This document shows positions 35,382 to 44,921 of a stretch of DNA of 64,000 nucleotides, one piece after another. A program made the translations under genes and the position numbers. Numbering within the stretch: the first letter of the stretch is position 1; the number at the start of each line of letters is the position of its first letter. This DNA is from Leptolyngbyaceae cyanobacterium C42_A2020_001 (GTDB lineage Bacteria > Cyanobacteriota > Cyanobacteriia > Leptolyngbyales > Leptolyngbyaceae), in assembly GCA_015272515.1 (NCBI GenBank), contig JACYLN010000089.1, positions 28,095 through 92,094 on the forward strand. Reading direction: 5' to 3'. The notes beneath the pieces are model-generated. The model was not told the DNA's origin, did no database searches, and worked only from the letters and a program-made list of their open reading frames with translations.

Positions 35382-36548
35382 ATGGAATTTGCAGAACGGA
35401 TGAATCGGTTAGGAACGGAATCTGCGTTTGATGTGTTTGCCAGGGCAAAACACTTGGAAGCAGAAGGCAAGTCGGTAATTCATCTTGAAATTGGGCAACC
35501 CGATTTTCCAACGCCGTTGTCTATCTGTGAAGCAGCGTTTCGGGCAATGAAAGACGGGTACACAGGCTACGCTCCAGCCGCTGGTTTATGGGAATTTCGA
35601 GAAGCGATCGCCCATCATATTTCCACCAGCAGGGGGATTCATGTTCATCCCAACCAGGTGGTCGTCACACCCGGAGCCAAACCCATCATTTTCTTCACCC
35701 TAATGGCACTGGTTAATGAAGGGGATGAGGTGATTTATCCCAATCCTGGCTTTCCCATTTATGAGTCGGTGATTAATTTTGTGGGTGCGAAAGGGGTGCC
35801 ACTGCCGCTCCGAGAGGAAGTTGGGTTTCGCTTTCATCTAGAAGATTTAATCAACGCTGTTTCAGACCACACGCGCCTGCTGATTCTCAATTCTCCTCAA
35901 AATCCCACAGGTGGCTTATTGCAGACAGAAGATTGGGCTGCGATCGCCGAACTGGCAGATCGCCATAACTTCTACATCCTCTCCGATGAAATCTATTCGC
36001 GCATTTTGTACGAAGGCAAGCATATTAGCCCGCTTCAGTTTCCCGACCTGGCAGATCGAACCATTTTGCTCGATGGACATTCCAAAACCTACGCAATGAC
36101 CGGTTGGCGGTTAGGCTATGGGATTTTTCCGTTCTCTCTGGTGGAGGGAATTGTTCGCTTGATGATTAACTCCAATTCCTGCACCTGCTCATTCACACAA
36201 ATTGCTGGAATTGAAGCCCTCACTGGTTCACAGACGTTTGTTGAACAAATGGTAACTGAATTTCAACGGCGACGGGATGCCATTGTGGAGGGTTTAAATG
36301 CGATCGCGGGAATTCATTGCCTCAAGCCCGCAGGGGCATTCTATGTTTTCCCTAATGTCAAACAACTGCCACTTACCTGTGATGCTTTAGCCAATTACCT
36401 CCTGGAGGTGGCGGGGGTGGCGGTTTTGGCGGGTACTGCCTTTGGTCAGTATGGGGATGGATATCTGCGGTTATCCTATGCCAATTCGTTGGAGAACCTC
36501 CAGGAAGCACTCAAACGCATCCAGAAAGCAGTAGCAGCGCTTGGATAA
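35382..36548 (+). CDS. Class I/II PLP-dependent aminotransferase
   Basis: 388 residues with fold type I features: IEIGQPDF-like HLEIGQPDFPTP (~35), the NPGFPIYES substrate segment (~120), SPQNPTGG (~172), and the PLP lysine in SKTYAMTGWRLGY (lysine ~235). An ALEALTG-type arm and RLSYANS near the end complete it. This is the aspartate-aminotransferase superfamily; the amino-acid substrate is not determined. The ATG at 35382 has a gaggt box 8-9 bp upstream. It faces the cysteine-desulfurase-like gene tail to tail (9 bp apart). Confidence 0.9.
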   Translation: MEFAERMNRLGTESAFDVFARAKHLEAEGKSVIHLEIGQPDFPTPLSICEAAFRAMKDGYTGYAPAAGLWEFREAIAHHISTSRGIHVHPNQVVVTPGAKPIIFFTLMALVNEGDEVIYPNPGFPIYESVINFVGAKGVPLPLREEVGFRFHLEDLINAVSDHTRLLILNSPQNPTGGLLQTEDWAAIAELADRHNFYILSDEIYSRILYEGKHISPLQFPDLADRTILLDGHSKTYAMTGWRLGYGIFPFSLVEGIVRLMINSNSCTCSFTQIAGIEALTGSQTFVEQMVTEFQRRRDAIVEGLNAIAGIHCLKPAGAFYVFPNVKQLPLTCDALANYLLEVAGVAVLAGTAFGQYGDGYLRLSYANSLENLQEALKRIQKAVAALG

Positions 36549-36556
36549 TCAATGTC

Positions 36557-37822
36557 CTATCGCGTACTCGCAAGTGGACGAACGGCAAGCTGATGCAGCG
36601 TCTGCACGAGACGATGAGCCTCTTCCAGTGTGTTGTAGTGCACAAATCCAATTCGCAAAAAACCACCACTCGCTTCAACGCCTAGCCGCTGAGTTAGGTT
36701 AATGGCATAGAAGTTACCGTTCCAGGTGTAAATACCGCGATCGCCCAACACATCCGCCAGTTCGTAAGGAGTGTACCCATCCAGCCGCATGGCAACCGTT
36801 GGCGTTCGCCAGGCAAATCGGGATGGGTTTGTGATGCCAAAGATGGAAATTCCTGGAATTTGCTGCAACGCCGGAATCAAATACTCAGATAATGCCCGTT
36901 CATCGGTTTGAATCGCAGCCATTGCCGCAGTCAACGCATCTCGTCGGGTTATCGCATTGGCTGAAACCCGCCGTCCTAATTCAGCTAAGTAATCAATGGC
37001 AGCAATTAGTCCCGCCAGACCTTCGTGGTTTTGAGTTCCTGTTTCCCAGCGACATGGAATCTCTTCGGGTGCAGGACGGAGCTTGTAAGGATGCAATTGG
37101 GTCAAATGGTGTCGTTTCCCATACAGGATGCCAACGTGAGGTCCAAAGAATTTATAGGCAGAGCATGTGAGGAAGTCACAGTCGAGCGATCGCACATTGA
37201 TTGGACTATGGGGTGCATAATGGACTGCGTCTACAAATGCCAATGCTCCCACGGCATGAGCCAGGCGAACCACGTTTGCCACATCATTAATCGTTCCCAC
37301 CGCATTGGAGGCATAGCCAATTGCTACCAATTTGGTGCGTTCAGTAATTTGTTGCTCCAGGTGGGTCAGGTCAAGGGTACAGTCGTTTCGATGCAACTCC
37401 ACCGTCCGAACCTGAACACCCCGTTCCGCCAACGCCAACCAGGGTGCCACATTAGCATCATGATCGAGGCTTGTAACCACGATTTCATCCCCAGCCTGGA
37501 GTTCTCGCCCAATGGATCGACTGATGGCAAAGGTGAGCGTTGTCATGTTGGCACCAAACACTACCTCATCGCGATCGCAGCCTAAAAAATCCGCGATCGC
37601 CTCCCGTGCCTTTGCAACTACCTCCTCCGTCTGTCTACTGGTAGCAAAAGCGCCATGTAAATTGGCATTCGACGTGATCAGGTAATTTGTCATCGCCCTG
37701 ATCACTGTTTTGGGCAATTGGGTGCCTCCCGGTCCATCCAGAAACGCCACGGGATGCCCGTTTACCTCCTGAGCCAGCGCTGGAAATTGGGAACGGATCC
37801 AAGCAACGTCTAAAGTTGTCAT
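36557..37822 (-). CDS. Cysteine-desulfurase-like aminotransferase class V protein
   Basis: 421 residues from ATG 37822 (MTTLDVAWIRSQFPAL), with a good ggagga 8 bp upstream. The PLP lysine is in TCSAYKFFGPHVGILYGK (~225); DAVHYAPHSPIN gives the conserved Asp and His. It belongs to the SufS/NifS-like subfamily often named cysteine desulfurase-like protein (the TIGR01976 type), in which true desulfurase activity is unproven. It lies 88 bp downstream of the 2OG-Fe dioxygenase gene on the same strand, so one operon is likely. Confidence 0.87.
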   Translation of the reverse strand: MTTLDVAWIRSQFPALAQEVNGHPVAFLDGPGGTQLPKTVIRAMTNYLITSNANLHGAFATSRQTEEVVAKAREAIADFLGCDRDEVVFGANMTTLTFAISRSIGRELQAGDEIVVTSLDHDANVAPWLALAERGVQVRTVELHRNDCTLDLTHLEQQITERTKLVAIGYASNAVGTINDVANVVRLAHAVGALAFVDAVHYAPHSPINVRSLDCDFLTCSAYKFFGPHVGILYGKRHHLTQLHPYKLRPAPEEIPCRWETGTQNHEGLAGLIAAIDYLAELGRRVSANAITRRDALTAAMAAIQTDERALSEYLIPALQQIPGISIFGITNPSRFAWRTPTVAMRLDGYTPYELADVLGDRGIYTWNGNFYAINLTQRLGVEASGGFLRIGFVHYNTLEEAHRLVQTLHQLAVRPLASTR

Positions 37823-37910
37823 GAAAATTTCCTCCAGGTTAAATTGCAGCGGCTTGCACACCAGAAACACTCGGAACCGCCAACATTACACAATGGCTTC
37901 TGCCGATCGG

Positions 37911-38603
37911 CTATTGTTCATCGGGTGGAAACAGTCCCGGACAGGTGAGCACAAACACATCCCTTACCCCCTGAGCTGTAACCGCATGAATTGGAGAGGT
38001 GTAGTGGAAGTACTGGTCATCTTTGAACACCAAAAACTCACCAGGATTAAGCACTTTGCTGAAGGCAGGCTTCTCACGATTCGATGTGTAGAGATGGGTT
38101 TCGGCACCCTCCACTCCGCGCCGATTCACTGAGAAAATCCCAACCAGATCAACCCCATCGCGATGAATACCCTCTGGAGCAGGATTCCCTGCCTGCTGCA
38201 AAGAGGCGGTTGTGCGAATTTGATGCACCGCAATTTCTGTGGATATGGAACAAAGCTTGCAGAACTGGAAAAATTCCCAAATGATTCTCTGCATTGTTTC
38301 TAGTTGAATTAATCGCTCATCAAGTTCTGCATACTCTCGAATCACATCTCCCAGCAAAGGATTGTAGGCTTTGCTTTGAAACAAACGACGGTGCGGTAAT
38401 TGAATCAGGCGATCGCCTTCAACTTTAAAGTGTGAAAGTCGTCTGAAGCGATAGTTTCCTTCTAAGTAAGGATCGATTGGAAGCTGATCAAAAAACGGCG
38501 TTAGGCTGTCTACTTCAATCGCAGTTAGCATTTCCAAAACGTAACTTGCCAAACAGTTATCGTTTGGTTTAGTGAATTCTGTTAACTCAGAAAAACTCAT
38601 CAT
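37911..38603 (-). CDS. 2-oxoglutarate/Fe(II) dioxygenase, amino-acid hydroxylase-like
   Basis: 230 residues from ATG 38603, which has a gagga box about 8 bp upstream; a TTG at 38624 is also in frame. The iron ligands are His-x-Asp in GIHRDGVDLVG and a distal His in YFHYTSPIHAV. FPLYRRLSHFKVE-like RFRRLSHFKVEG and ETHLYTSN are typical of the PF10014 family. A known member (isoleucine 4-hydroxylase) oxidises free branched-chain amino acids; other members and this one are not characterised. It is followed on the same strand by the class V PLP gene, which suggests a two-step amino-acid modification. Confidence 0.85.
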   Translation of the reverse strand: MMSFSELTEFTKPNDNCLASYVLEMLTAIEVDSLTPFFDQLPIDPYLEGNYRFRRLSHFKVEGDRLIQLPHRRLFQSKAYNPLLGDVIREYAELDERLIQLETMQRIIWEFFQFCKLCSISTEIAVHQIRTTASLQQAGNPAPEGIHRDGVDLVGIFSVNRRGVEGAETHLYTSNREKPAFSKVLNPGEFLVFKDDQYFHYTSPIHAVTAQGVRDVFVLTCPGLFPPDEQ

Positions 38604-38862
38604 TGTATCAATTTCCTCAATCAAATTGACGCAGCCTGCTTAATACAACGCTTTTGAACAAGCAGTTGCACTGAAATCCCAGTAGAACACTCGGCAGCAT
38701 GGCTCGAATGCAAACAAAAAAGTTGTTAAGAACGAATGTTGCGTCAGTTAAAAGTCTCAGTCGTCCTAAATTCTTGACTTTGACATAAACTCGTAAGACA
38801 GGCGCGATCGCAGAGCCAGGCTGTCTGTCTAAATTGGTTTACTAATTCAATTGTAGTTATCT

Positions 38863-39050
38863 TTATTGAGGGTTGTCGATTACCAGCAAACAGGCAAACA
38901 ACCCTACTAAAATCGAAGCCATTCCTACCAGCCAGTTAACCCGGGTATCGATGGATTAAACGTTCGGCTAAACCGTACTTTAGAAAAGTTGACGGGACTG
39001 ACAGCCGTTGTCCTAGCAAAGATGACAAGGGCAATCTAACCAAAGCCATA
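38863..39050 (-). pseudogene. Degenerate membrane-protein C-terminus
   Basis: The minus strand reads LPLSSLLGQRLSVPSTF and then KYGLAERLIHRYPG before a stop. A second frame continues DTRVNWLVGMASILVGLFA, then CLLVIDNPQ, and ends at a TAA (38863-38865). Together they look like the last helix and end of a transporter (LysE-type is my best guess) broken by a frameshift. No start is visible. Homology is not proven. Confidence 0.3.
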
Positions 39051-39079
39051 AAAAGATAAAGGGAGCCGTTAGCTCCCTT
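39051..39079 (-). terminator. Rho-independent terminator after the LysM/M23 gene
   Basis: aagggagc (39059-39066) pairs with gctccctt (39072-39079) around a 5-nt loop. On the minus strand the hairpin is followed by TTATCTTTTT. It lies 27 bp beyond the peptidase stop. Confidence 0.85.
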
Positions 39080-39105
39080 GTAAAGCGTGAATTTGGAAAA
39101 GTTTC

Positions 39106-41181
39106 CTAGCTTCTAGGCAAGTACGCCATTGGGTTTGTAGCGCCTCTGCCAGAAGGATGAACCTCAAAGTGGAGGTGAGGACCTGTGCTGTAACCAGTGC
39201 TGCCCATCTCAGAAATTTGCTGCCCTTGAGCAACCTCTTGCCCAACCTGCACCAGAATTCGGTTGTTGTGGGCGTAAAGGGTTAAGCTGCCGTCTGGATG
39301 CTGGATTTCAACTAGGTATCCATAGCCACCGGAGTTCCAACCTGCATAGGAGACAACACCATCTGCTGCTGCAACAATGGGAGTACCAACTGGACCCGCA
39401 ATGTCGATGCCTTTGTGCATACGTCCCCAGCGCCAGCCGTATCCAGAGGTTAAAACACCTTTGGTGGGCCAAATATAACCTTCAAAACTGCTGGGAGCAC
39501 CTGGCAAAAACTCACTGCCTGAACCAAGCGGTGGCAGTTCGGGAGACACTGTCCGTCCCAAGCGTGACTTGATAGGGTCGTAGTTCTCAGAGCCTAAAGG
39601 AGCTGTAGCAACAACTTGAGGCTGCTGAGCGTTGGAAGGGAGGCTAGGCAGAGTATCGGTTTGCGATTGAGCTGGTTTGAGGCGATCGCGAATCGACTGC
39701 ATCCGAGTAGAATATCGCTCTGGATTGAACTCTGGATTCACAGGTTCAGACACCGCCGCAACCGGAGAAGACACATCGCTAACTGAAACCGCTGCAACTT
39801 TTGTCTCTACCGGAGCAACTGCCCGCGAATCTCCTGAACTTTGATAGCGCTCACGCAGGCGATCAATTTCAAGCTTCAGGTTCTCTACATGGTTATAGCG
39901 AAGCAATCGCGAGTTTGAATCGCTCTCCTCAGTAACCTGTGGACTAGCAGTAAAAGGCGTAGCAACAGAGACTTTAGTTTTCTCGGTAGTTGTAGAAGGT
40001 ATAACAACTGAACTACGAGGCTGAGTGAATGATGCTGAACCCGCATCCACCACTGTTGAAGTCGGGACTGCGGCGATCGCTCCCTTAAACCTATCCTGAT
40101 TCAATCCCGCACTCTGACTTTGCGGAATTGTAATCGTTTGACCTACAAAAATGTAGTTCGGGTTGCTAATCCGGTTCACCTCAAGCAACTGCTTGACAGA
40201 CACTCCGTAGGTACGAGCAATCTTACCTAGCGTGTCGCCCGGACTCACGCGATAAGCCGATGAACCCAATTCAGAAGGCTGTGCAAACTCACCTGATGAC
40301 CGCAGTGCAACATCCTGGCTGCCAGAAGCGGAATTACGACTTTCTTGCCGAATCGCATTTTGGTTAGCCGACGGAAGCACACTGGGAACTGGCAGGGTCT
40401 CGTCAGATTTGGCCGCCGGGGCAATTTCAACTGAAACAGTGGGTTCTGGAGACTGTGCGCCAAACGCAACCAAACTCGTCCGCAGGTTCTCACGCTTCTG
40501 CCTGAGGCTTTGAACAGCCTCAACCTGCTTCTGCTTCAGCGCTCCATCCGAACTGGGTAAGGAGGATGGATGGTTGGCAACCTCAGATGCGGATCTCCAA
40601 TCAGAAACTGGACCATAGTAACCAGGCGTTGTCGAAGAATCATTTGAGGCAACAATCTGAGCAACTCGTGTATCGGTCGGAATAACCAAAACTTGCCCAA
40701 CTCTCAACACAGAATTCAGGGAAAGCCCGTTTGCTGCTGCGATCGCTGATGCGTCAGTGTCGTAGAAACGAGCTACATCCCAAAGAGTTTGCCCCTCCTG
40801 CACCGTGTGCTTGACTGAGGGAATAGCAGCTTCCGTTCCAGAAACCGAACCTTGATCTGCATTTTCAGGGGAAAAAGCAGCGGCAGTTTCAAACGAGGTA
40901 GAAGCGCTTGATGCAGAGGAATCTGCGGATGGCTCTGCTGCAACTGCCTGATCACCCTGGTGGGGAAGCGGCAAGCTGTAAGCGCCTACTGAAACTGCGA
41001 GTCCAATCACGGCTGCCGAAGTGCGAACTCGACGAGTGCCTTCTGGAGAAGCCTGCTTTGCTTGAGTCGTCATAGCGTCGTGCTCATTCATACGGGAAGG
41101 AACAGGCTGACCCTTCTGCGGAATTGTTCGTCTCAAAAAACGACCTCCTAAACTTCCAGCGTTTAACTGTCCTTGAGCCAT
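39106..41181 (-). CDS. LysM-containing M23 peptidoglycan endopeptidase
   Basis: 691 residues from ATG 41181 (MAQGQLNAGSLGGRF), which has a gggaga box 8 bp upstream. One hydrophobic segment (~55-75) anchors or exports it. LysM 1 lies at ~125-170 (VQEGQTLWDVARFYDT) and LysM 2 at ~312-358 (VSPGDTLGKIARTYGV), both peptidoglycan binding. The C-terminal M23 domain (~570-690) has HKGIDIAGP, the middle histidine in LYAHN, and HLHFEVHPSG; all zinc and catalytic residues are kept. It probably cuts peptide bonds in the cell wall or acts as a divisome regulator (NlpD/EnvC-like). The gene ends with a strong terminator. Confidence 0.92.
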   Translation of the reverse strand: MAQGQLNAGSLGGRFLRRTIPQKGQPVPSRMNEHDAMTTQAKQASPEGTRRVRTSAAVIGLAVSVGAYSLPLPHQGDQAVAAEPSADSSASSASTSFETAAAFSPENADQGSVSGTEAAIPSVKHTVQEGQTLWDVARFYDTDASAIAAANGLSLNSVLRVGQVLVIPTDTRVAQIVASNDSSTTPGYYGPVSDWRSASEVANHPSSLPSSDGALKQKQVEAVQSLRQKRENLRTSLVAFGAQSPEPTVSVEIAPAAKSDETLPVPSVLPSANQNAIRQESRNSASGSQDVALRSSGEFAQPSELGSSAYRVSPGDTLGKIARTYGVSVKQLLEVNRISNPNYIFVGQTITIPQSQSAGLNQDRFKGAIAAVPTSTVVDAGSASFTQPRSSVVIPSTTTEKTKVSVATPFTASPQVTEESDSNSRLLRYNHVENLKLEIDRLRERYQSSGDSRAVAPVETKVAAVSVSDVSSPVAAVSEPVNPEFNPERYSTRMQSIRDRLKPAQSQTDTLPSLPSNAQQPQVVATAPLGSENYDPIKSRLGRTVSPELPPLGSGSEFLPGAPSSFEGYIWPTKGVLTSGYGWRWGRMHKGIDIAGPVGTPIVAAADGVVSYAGWNSGGYGYLVEIQHPDGSLTLYAHNNRILVQVGQEVAQGQQISEMGSTGYSTGPHLHFEVHPSGRGATNPMAYLPRS

Positions 41182-41277
41182 CGGTTTATCTCCCGTCAAC
41201 GATGTCAATCACCTTGATGTGCGATCCAGATCACAGACGGTAATTACACTTAGGCAAGATTACCCCGCTTTTTCGAT

Positions 41278-41520
41278 TTAGACAAGTTTACACTCACAAA
41301 AAGAGTTCTTAACAAGTTTCAAACGTAATCGCCATAAGAATACAGGGGCTTCATAGAAACTTGATGCAAACGCCAAGATTGTGTTGAAGTAAACAAAATT
41401 GCTTGGAACTTGATTGCGAAAGAACCCACGCTGAACAAGCTGTGCAGCATTGATCTTTTCGCTTTCCACTTTTCTCACAGGCTTCAACTGGATTGCCTCC
41501 GAAACAAAAGTTGACCACAT
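41278..41520 (-). CDS. Possible small protein (80 codons)
   Basis: This frame upstream of the peptidase gene begins MWSTFVSEAIQLKPV and ends CECKLV. A gagga-like stretch lies about 13 bp before the ATG. It has no recognisable domain, and the distance to the next start (~100 bp) would suit a leader or an independent transcript. Coding bias is only weakly supportive. I would keep it as a doubtful gene. Confidence 0.3.
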   Translation of the reverse strand: MWSTFVSEAIQLKPVRKVESEKINAAQLVQRGFFRNQVPSNFVYFNTILAFASSFYEAPVFLWRLRLKLVKNSFCECKLV

Positions 41521-41976
41521 AGGTCAGGGTTCCTCAACAATTTCATCATAAAACGGGGCATATCTGCCTCTAAGAGCAAGCACGTTATCACATATAACGT
41601 GGATTGGTAAAGTTTGATAGAAAGCTTAAGAATCTTAGTCGCAACAGGATAGAAAAGCTGACAATAAAGCGTTTTACGCCTTCAACACTTCCACCCAAAG
41701 TCGTTCTCTGAGGGGCAGCTAACCCTAAAAAATACTGATAGGAATCTTTTATCGAAAAGCTCATAAATTAGTAGCCTAGTTTACGTCGAAAACCGCTGAT
41801 CGGTTTGAACGCTCTAAAATTGATGGGAGATTTCAATCGCATCGGTTTTACAATATCGTTTTATTTCTATATAGAGATGAAGCGCTAAATCACGAAACTG
41901 CCTTGTAGGTGTTGGCTGCGTCATCTCATTGAATTCAGCAATCTCAGGTTGGGGTTCAACGAACCGTGTTTCAGTG
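41521..41976. other. Intergenic DNA between trmL and the small frame
   Basis: No gene or RNA family was recognised. The stretch is AT-rich and contains the likely promoter for the peptidase side. A tRNA scan by eye found nothing. Confidence 0.4.
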
Positions 41977-42438
41977 CTAGCTCATCAATTTGAGTTGGCG
42001 GCGAGCTTCAAACAACCCTACTGCTACGCTGACTGACAAGTTGAGGCTACGAACACCGGGTTGAGCCATTGGGATATAAGTTGTTGCGGTACACCAGGAA
42101 AGTAAATCTGGGGGTAACCCTTCTGTTTCGCTGCCAAACAGGAGCCAGTCATTCTCCTGAAATTCAAATTGGATATAGCTATATTGTCCTCTAGTGCTGA
42201 AACCAATCCATCGCCCTTGCTGGTTCTTAGAAAATGCTTGAAACTCCTCAATTGAGCTGTGATAGCGCAGATTAACGAAGTGCCAGTAGTCTAACCCGGC
42301 CCGTTTGAGGTAGCGATCGCTAATCTCAAACCCTAGAGGTCCAACCAGGTGAAGCTCTGTGTTGGTTGCAGCACAAGTGCGTGCGATATTGCCCGTGTTA
42401 GGAGGAATTTGAGGATGCACTAGAACAACTTTGACCAT
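41977..42438 (-). CDS. trmL: tRNA (cytidine/uridine-34 2'-O) methyltransferase
   Basis: 153 residues of the SPOUT superfamily. The start MVKVVLVHPQIPPNTGNIAR is diagnostic of TrmL, and LLFGSETEGLPPDLL plus IPMAQPGVRSLNLSVSVAVG form the knotted SAM-binding site. TrmL methylates the wobble ribose of tRNA-Leu isoacceptors. The protein is of normal length. It is divergent from the beta-propeller gene. Confidence 0.95.
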   Translation of the reverse strand: MVKVVLVHPQIPPNTGNIARTCAATNTELHLVGPLGFEISDRYLKRAGLDYWHFVNLRYHSSIEEFQAFSKNQQGRWIGFSTRGQYSYIQFEFQENDWLLFGSETEGLPPDLLSWCTATTYIPMAQPGVRSLNLSVSVAVGLFEARRQLKLMS

Positions 42439-42812
42439 GACAGATGACTCGATAAGATGATCGCCCTATGAGAACAGGGAATATACGCAACTCTCTCTAG
42501 ATTCAATAGGTTTTTTTAATATTATTTGGGTAGAGATCGCCCATTCCAAATTTTGACCGCTTTTAGTCCGTTCTGAATAAATAGCCATGCCTAAAAATTG
42601 CCCCAGAGGTCGGACTTCACCTCTGTAGAAAAATCAGCAGATTTCTGTTCACTATTAACCACATAAGAATATCTATATATAGATATCTAGACTTACTAAC
42701 ATGATGGGGTTGGGTTGCCCTTTCAGCGGAAAAAAGCTTTTTTCGCAAAACCGTTCACTGAACTGAAGTCCGAGTATGATGGGGCGCAGAAATGTTGGCT
42801 GGAGCATACCTC
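42439..42812. other. Divergent promoter region with an 18-bp palindrome
   Basis: The region separates trmL (minus) and the propeller gene (plus). It holds a perfect AT-rich palindrome, atatctatatatagatat (42669-42686), which could be an operator or simply AT-rich promoter DNA. No coding frame is supported. Confidence 0.45.
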
Positions 42813-44081
42813 ATGGCGGCTTCTCACCTCTTCAGAAATCGTTGGCGGTGCCTTCTGATCATGGCGTTGTGCGTGCAGGGAAATGTTTTCGGTGAGTTGG
42901 GGCATTGGACGAATGTGAGCTGCGATCGCGTCCTGGCACAAACTCTTGCTCAAGAAACCACTCCTGTTTATCCGCCTGATGCTCCCCCGTCTCGGCGATC
43001 ACCCCTGCCTAATCAACGCCAAGAGATTGAAGAGCAAACGGTGGGTGCCGATTACCGAGTCAGCGCCCTGCAACCTGATAATAGGGGGGCATTATGGGTT
43101 GGGTCATGGCAGGGACTCGCCAAAATTGATCCCAAAACTGGGCGAATTTTGGATCGGATCAGCTTGCCGAATCAAATTGTAGGAGCGATCGCCCAAGACA
43201 AAAGCGGCCGTATTTGGGTTGGCACCTACGAAGGACTTGCCAGAGTAGATCCCAAAACCGGAACGATTACGGCTCAAAACTTTGCTCTGCCATCTAATCG
43301 GGTATTGGATTTGCTAGTTGATCAACGGGGTTACTTATGGGTAGGCACTGATGCAGGCTTAGCGCTCATCAGTCCAGACAAAGGGTTGTTAATGACAACA
43401 GTTAAAAATCTACCAGGGGTGAGTGCGAATGCCCTGACATTAGATGCCCTGGGTAATCTCTGGGTCGGCACATTAGATGGATTAGTGCAAATCAATACGG
43501 CTAACGCATTAATCAAACGTCGAATCACCAATATTCCAGGAACAACGGTTCAAACCCTTGCCTCTAGCCCCTGGGGTACCCTATGGATTGGCACGCCCAC
43601 CGATTTGTTAGAAGCTGACTTGGGCATTAAACGAGAAATTCGCACCATTCAAGAACCTGTAAAGCCGCCTACTACCAAGCGTGCCAATCTTAAAGGAGCT
43701 GGACGCAGCCCTAATAAACCGGGTAAGTCTGCGAAGCCAGCCGTTAAAATCCGGCGAGAAGTGGTGTACCTGGCAGGGGAAGATCCAGGAATGTTCAAAC
43801 TACGCACCGTCACTCAGGTACGGGGACGGAACGTAACCGCCTTACACTTTGATAACGTCAGCAGTATTTGGGTGGGAACAACAACAGGATTATTGCGAGT
43901 GAATCCCTTCAATGGCGCAACTGGAGGCGAAATTCCCTACCTTCCTTCCGGCCGCATTCTTTCCATATCGCCTGATACAGGTGGCAAACTTTGGGTAGGC
44001 ACCAGCGAAGGATTGGCGTGGGTCAACACAACTACTTTTAGAGGCTACCCCCATCAAACATTCCAATCAGTTGAACGATGA
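42813..44081 (+). CDS. Exported beta-propeller protein (two-component-regulator-propeller repeats)
   Basis: 422 residues from ATG 42813 (MAASHLFRNRWRC), preferred over 42792 because a ggag box lies 8-9 bp upstream. A signal segment (~10-27) is followed by repeats of the pattern L/I-W-V-G-T/S-x2-G-L: LWVGSWQGLAKID, IWVGTYEGLARVD, LWVGTDAGLALIS, LWVGTLDGLVQIN, LWIGTPTDLLEAD, IWVGTTTGLLRVN, LWVGTSEGLAWVN. That makes seven blades and one closed propeller. In other bacteria these blades form the sensor of hybrid histidine kinases; here no kinase is attached. A Lys/Arg-rich insert (~285-320) interrupts blades 5 and 6. Confidence 0.85.
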   Translation: MAASHLFRNRWRCLLIMALCVQGNVFGELGHWTNVSCDRVLAQTLAQETTPVYPPDAPPSRRSPLPNQRQEIEEQTVGADYRVSALQPDNRGALWVGSWQGLAKIDPKTGRILDRISLPNQIVGAIAQDKSGRIWVGTYEGLARVDPKTGTITAQNFALPSNRVLDLLVDQRGYLWVGTDAGLALISPDKGLLMTTVKNLPGVSANALTLDALGNLWVGTLDGLVQINTANALIKRRITNIPGTTVQTLASSPWGTLWIGTPTDLLEADLGIKREIRTIQEPVKPPTTKRANLKGAGRSPNKPGKSAKPAVKIRREVVYLAGEDPGMFKLRTVTQVRGRNVTALHFDNVSSIWVGTTTGLLRVNPFNGATGGEIPYLPSGRILSISPDTGGKLWVGTSEGLAWVNTTTFRGYPHQTFQSVER

Positions 44082-44138
44082 GGATGGGGGGATGAATTCG
44101 CTATTCTGGTGAATATCCCTCCCTTCATTCTTTCTCCT

Positions 44139-44918
44139 ATGCCTGTTACGACTCAACAAATTATGCAGTGGAAACAGCAGGGACGTGCGATCGCTGCCCT
44201 CACTGCTTGGGACTATGCCCTTGCCAATGTGTTAGATGAAGCTGGCGCTGACGTGATTTTGATTGGCGATTCGCTGGCAATGGTGGCGCTGGGTTACAAC
44301 ACTACGCTGCCAGTCTCTCTGGATGAGATGATTCATCACGCAAAGGCGGTGCGACGAGGCGTACAGCGATCGCTACTGGTGTGTGATCTGCCGTTTATGA
44401 GCTACCAGGAAAGCGTGCAGCAGGCAGTTCATTCTGCGGGAAGGGTGTTGAAAGAAACTGGTGTACAAGCAGTGAAACTAGAAGGCGGCAACCCAACGGC
44501 AGTGGAAACAGTGGCTCGGCTGACTCAGGTGGGGATTCCCGTCATGGGACATGTAGGTTTAACACCACAATCGGTACATCGCTTGGGATATCGTCAGCAG
44601 GGGAAGTCTCAAGCAGCCGGGGAAGAAATTTTGGCAGAGGCAATCGCCCTAGAGCAGGCTGGAGCCTTTGCGATCGTGTTAGAACACATTCCTAGTGACC
44701 TTGCCAACCAGATCACTCAAAAATCAACGATTCCAACCATTGGCATTGGTGCAGGTCCCCATTGCGATGGTCAAGTTTTGGTGACGGCCGATCTTCTAGG
44801 GTTATCGCAACGACAACCACCTTTTGCGAAAAGCTATACAAACCTGCGAGAAACAATTGCACAAGCCGTAAGAAGCTACACCACTGAAGTTAGAGAGCGA
44901 ACCTTCCCAACCGATTAA
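44139..44918 (+). CDS. panB: Ketopantoate hydroxymethyltransferase
   Basis: 259 residues from ATG 44139 ([16 protein letters not shown]); an upstream GTG would add ten residues. It forms ketopantoate from 2-oxoisovalerate and methylene-tetrahydrofolate for pantothenate/CoA synthesis. Typical motifs are [34 protein letters not shown], and [10 protein letters not shown] with the active-site region [18 protein letters not shown]. The length fits the family. It ends 3 bp before the convergent gene at 44922. Confidence 0.96.
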   Translation: MPVTTQQIMQWKQQGRAIAALTAWDYALANVLDEAGADVILIGDSLAMVALGYNTTLPVSLDEMIHHAKAVRRGVQRSLLVCDLPFMSYQESVQQAVHSAGRVLKETGVQAVKLEGGNPTAVETVARLTQVGIPVMGHVGLTPQSVHRLGYRQQGKSQAAGEEILAEAIALEQAGAFAIVLEHIPSDLANQITQKSTIPTIGIGAGPHCDGQVLVTADLLGLSQRQPPFAKSYTNLRETIAQAVRSYTTEVRERTFPTD

Positions 44919-44921
44919 GCT

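Noticed and set aside
41181..41280. Possible c-di-AMP (ydaO) riboswitch before the M23 gene
   Set aside because: Such riboswitches precede wall hydrolase genes in other bacteria, but none of the conserved blocks is visible here.
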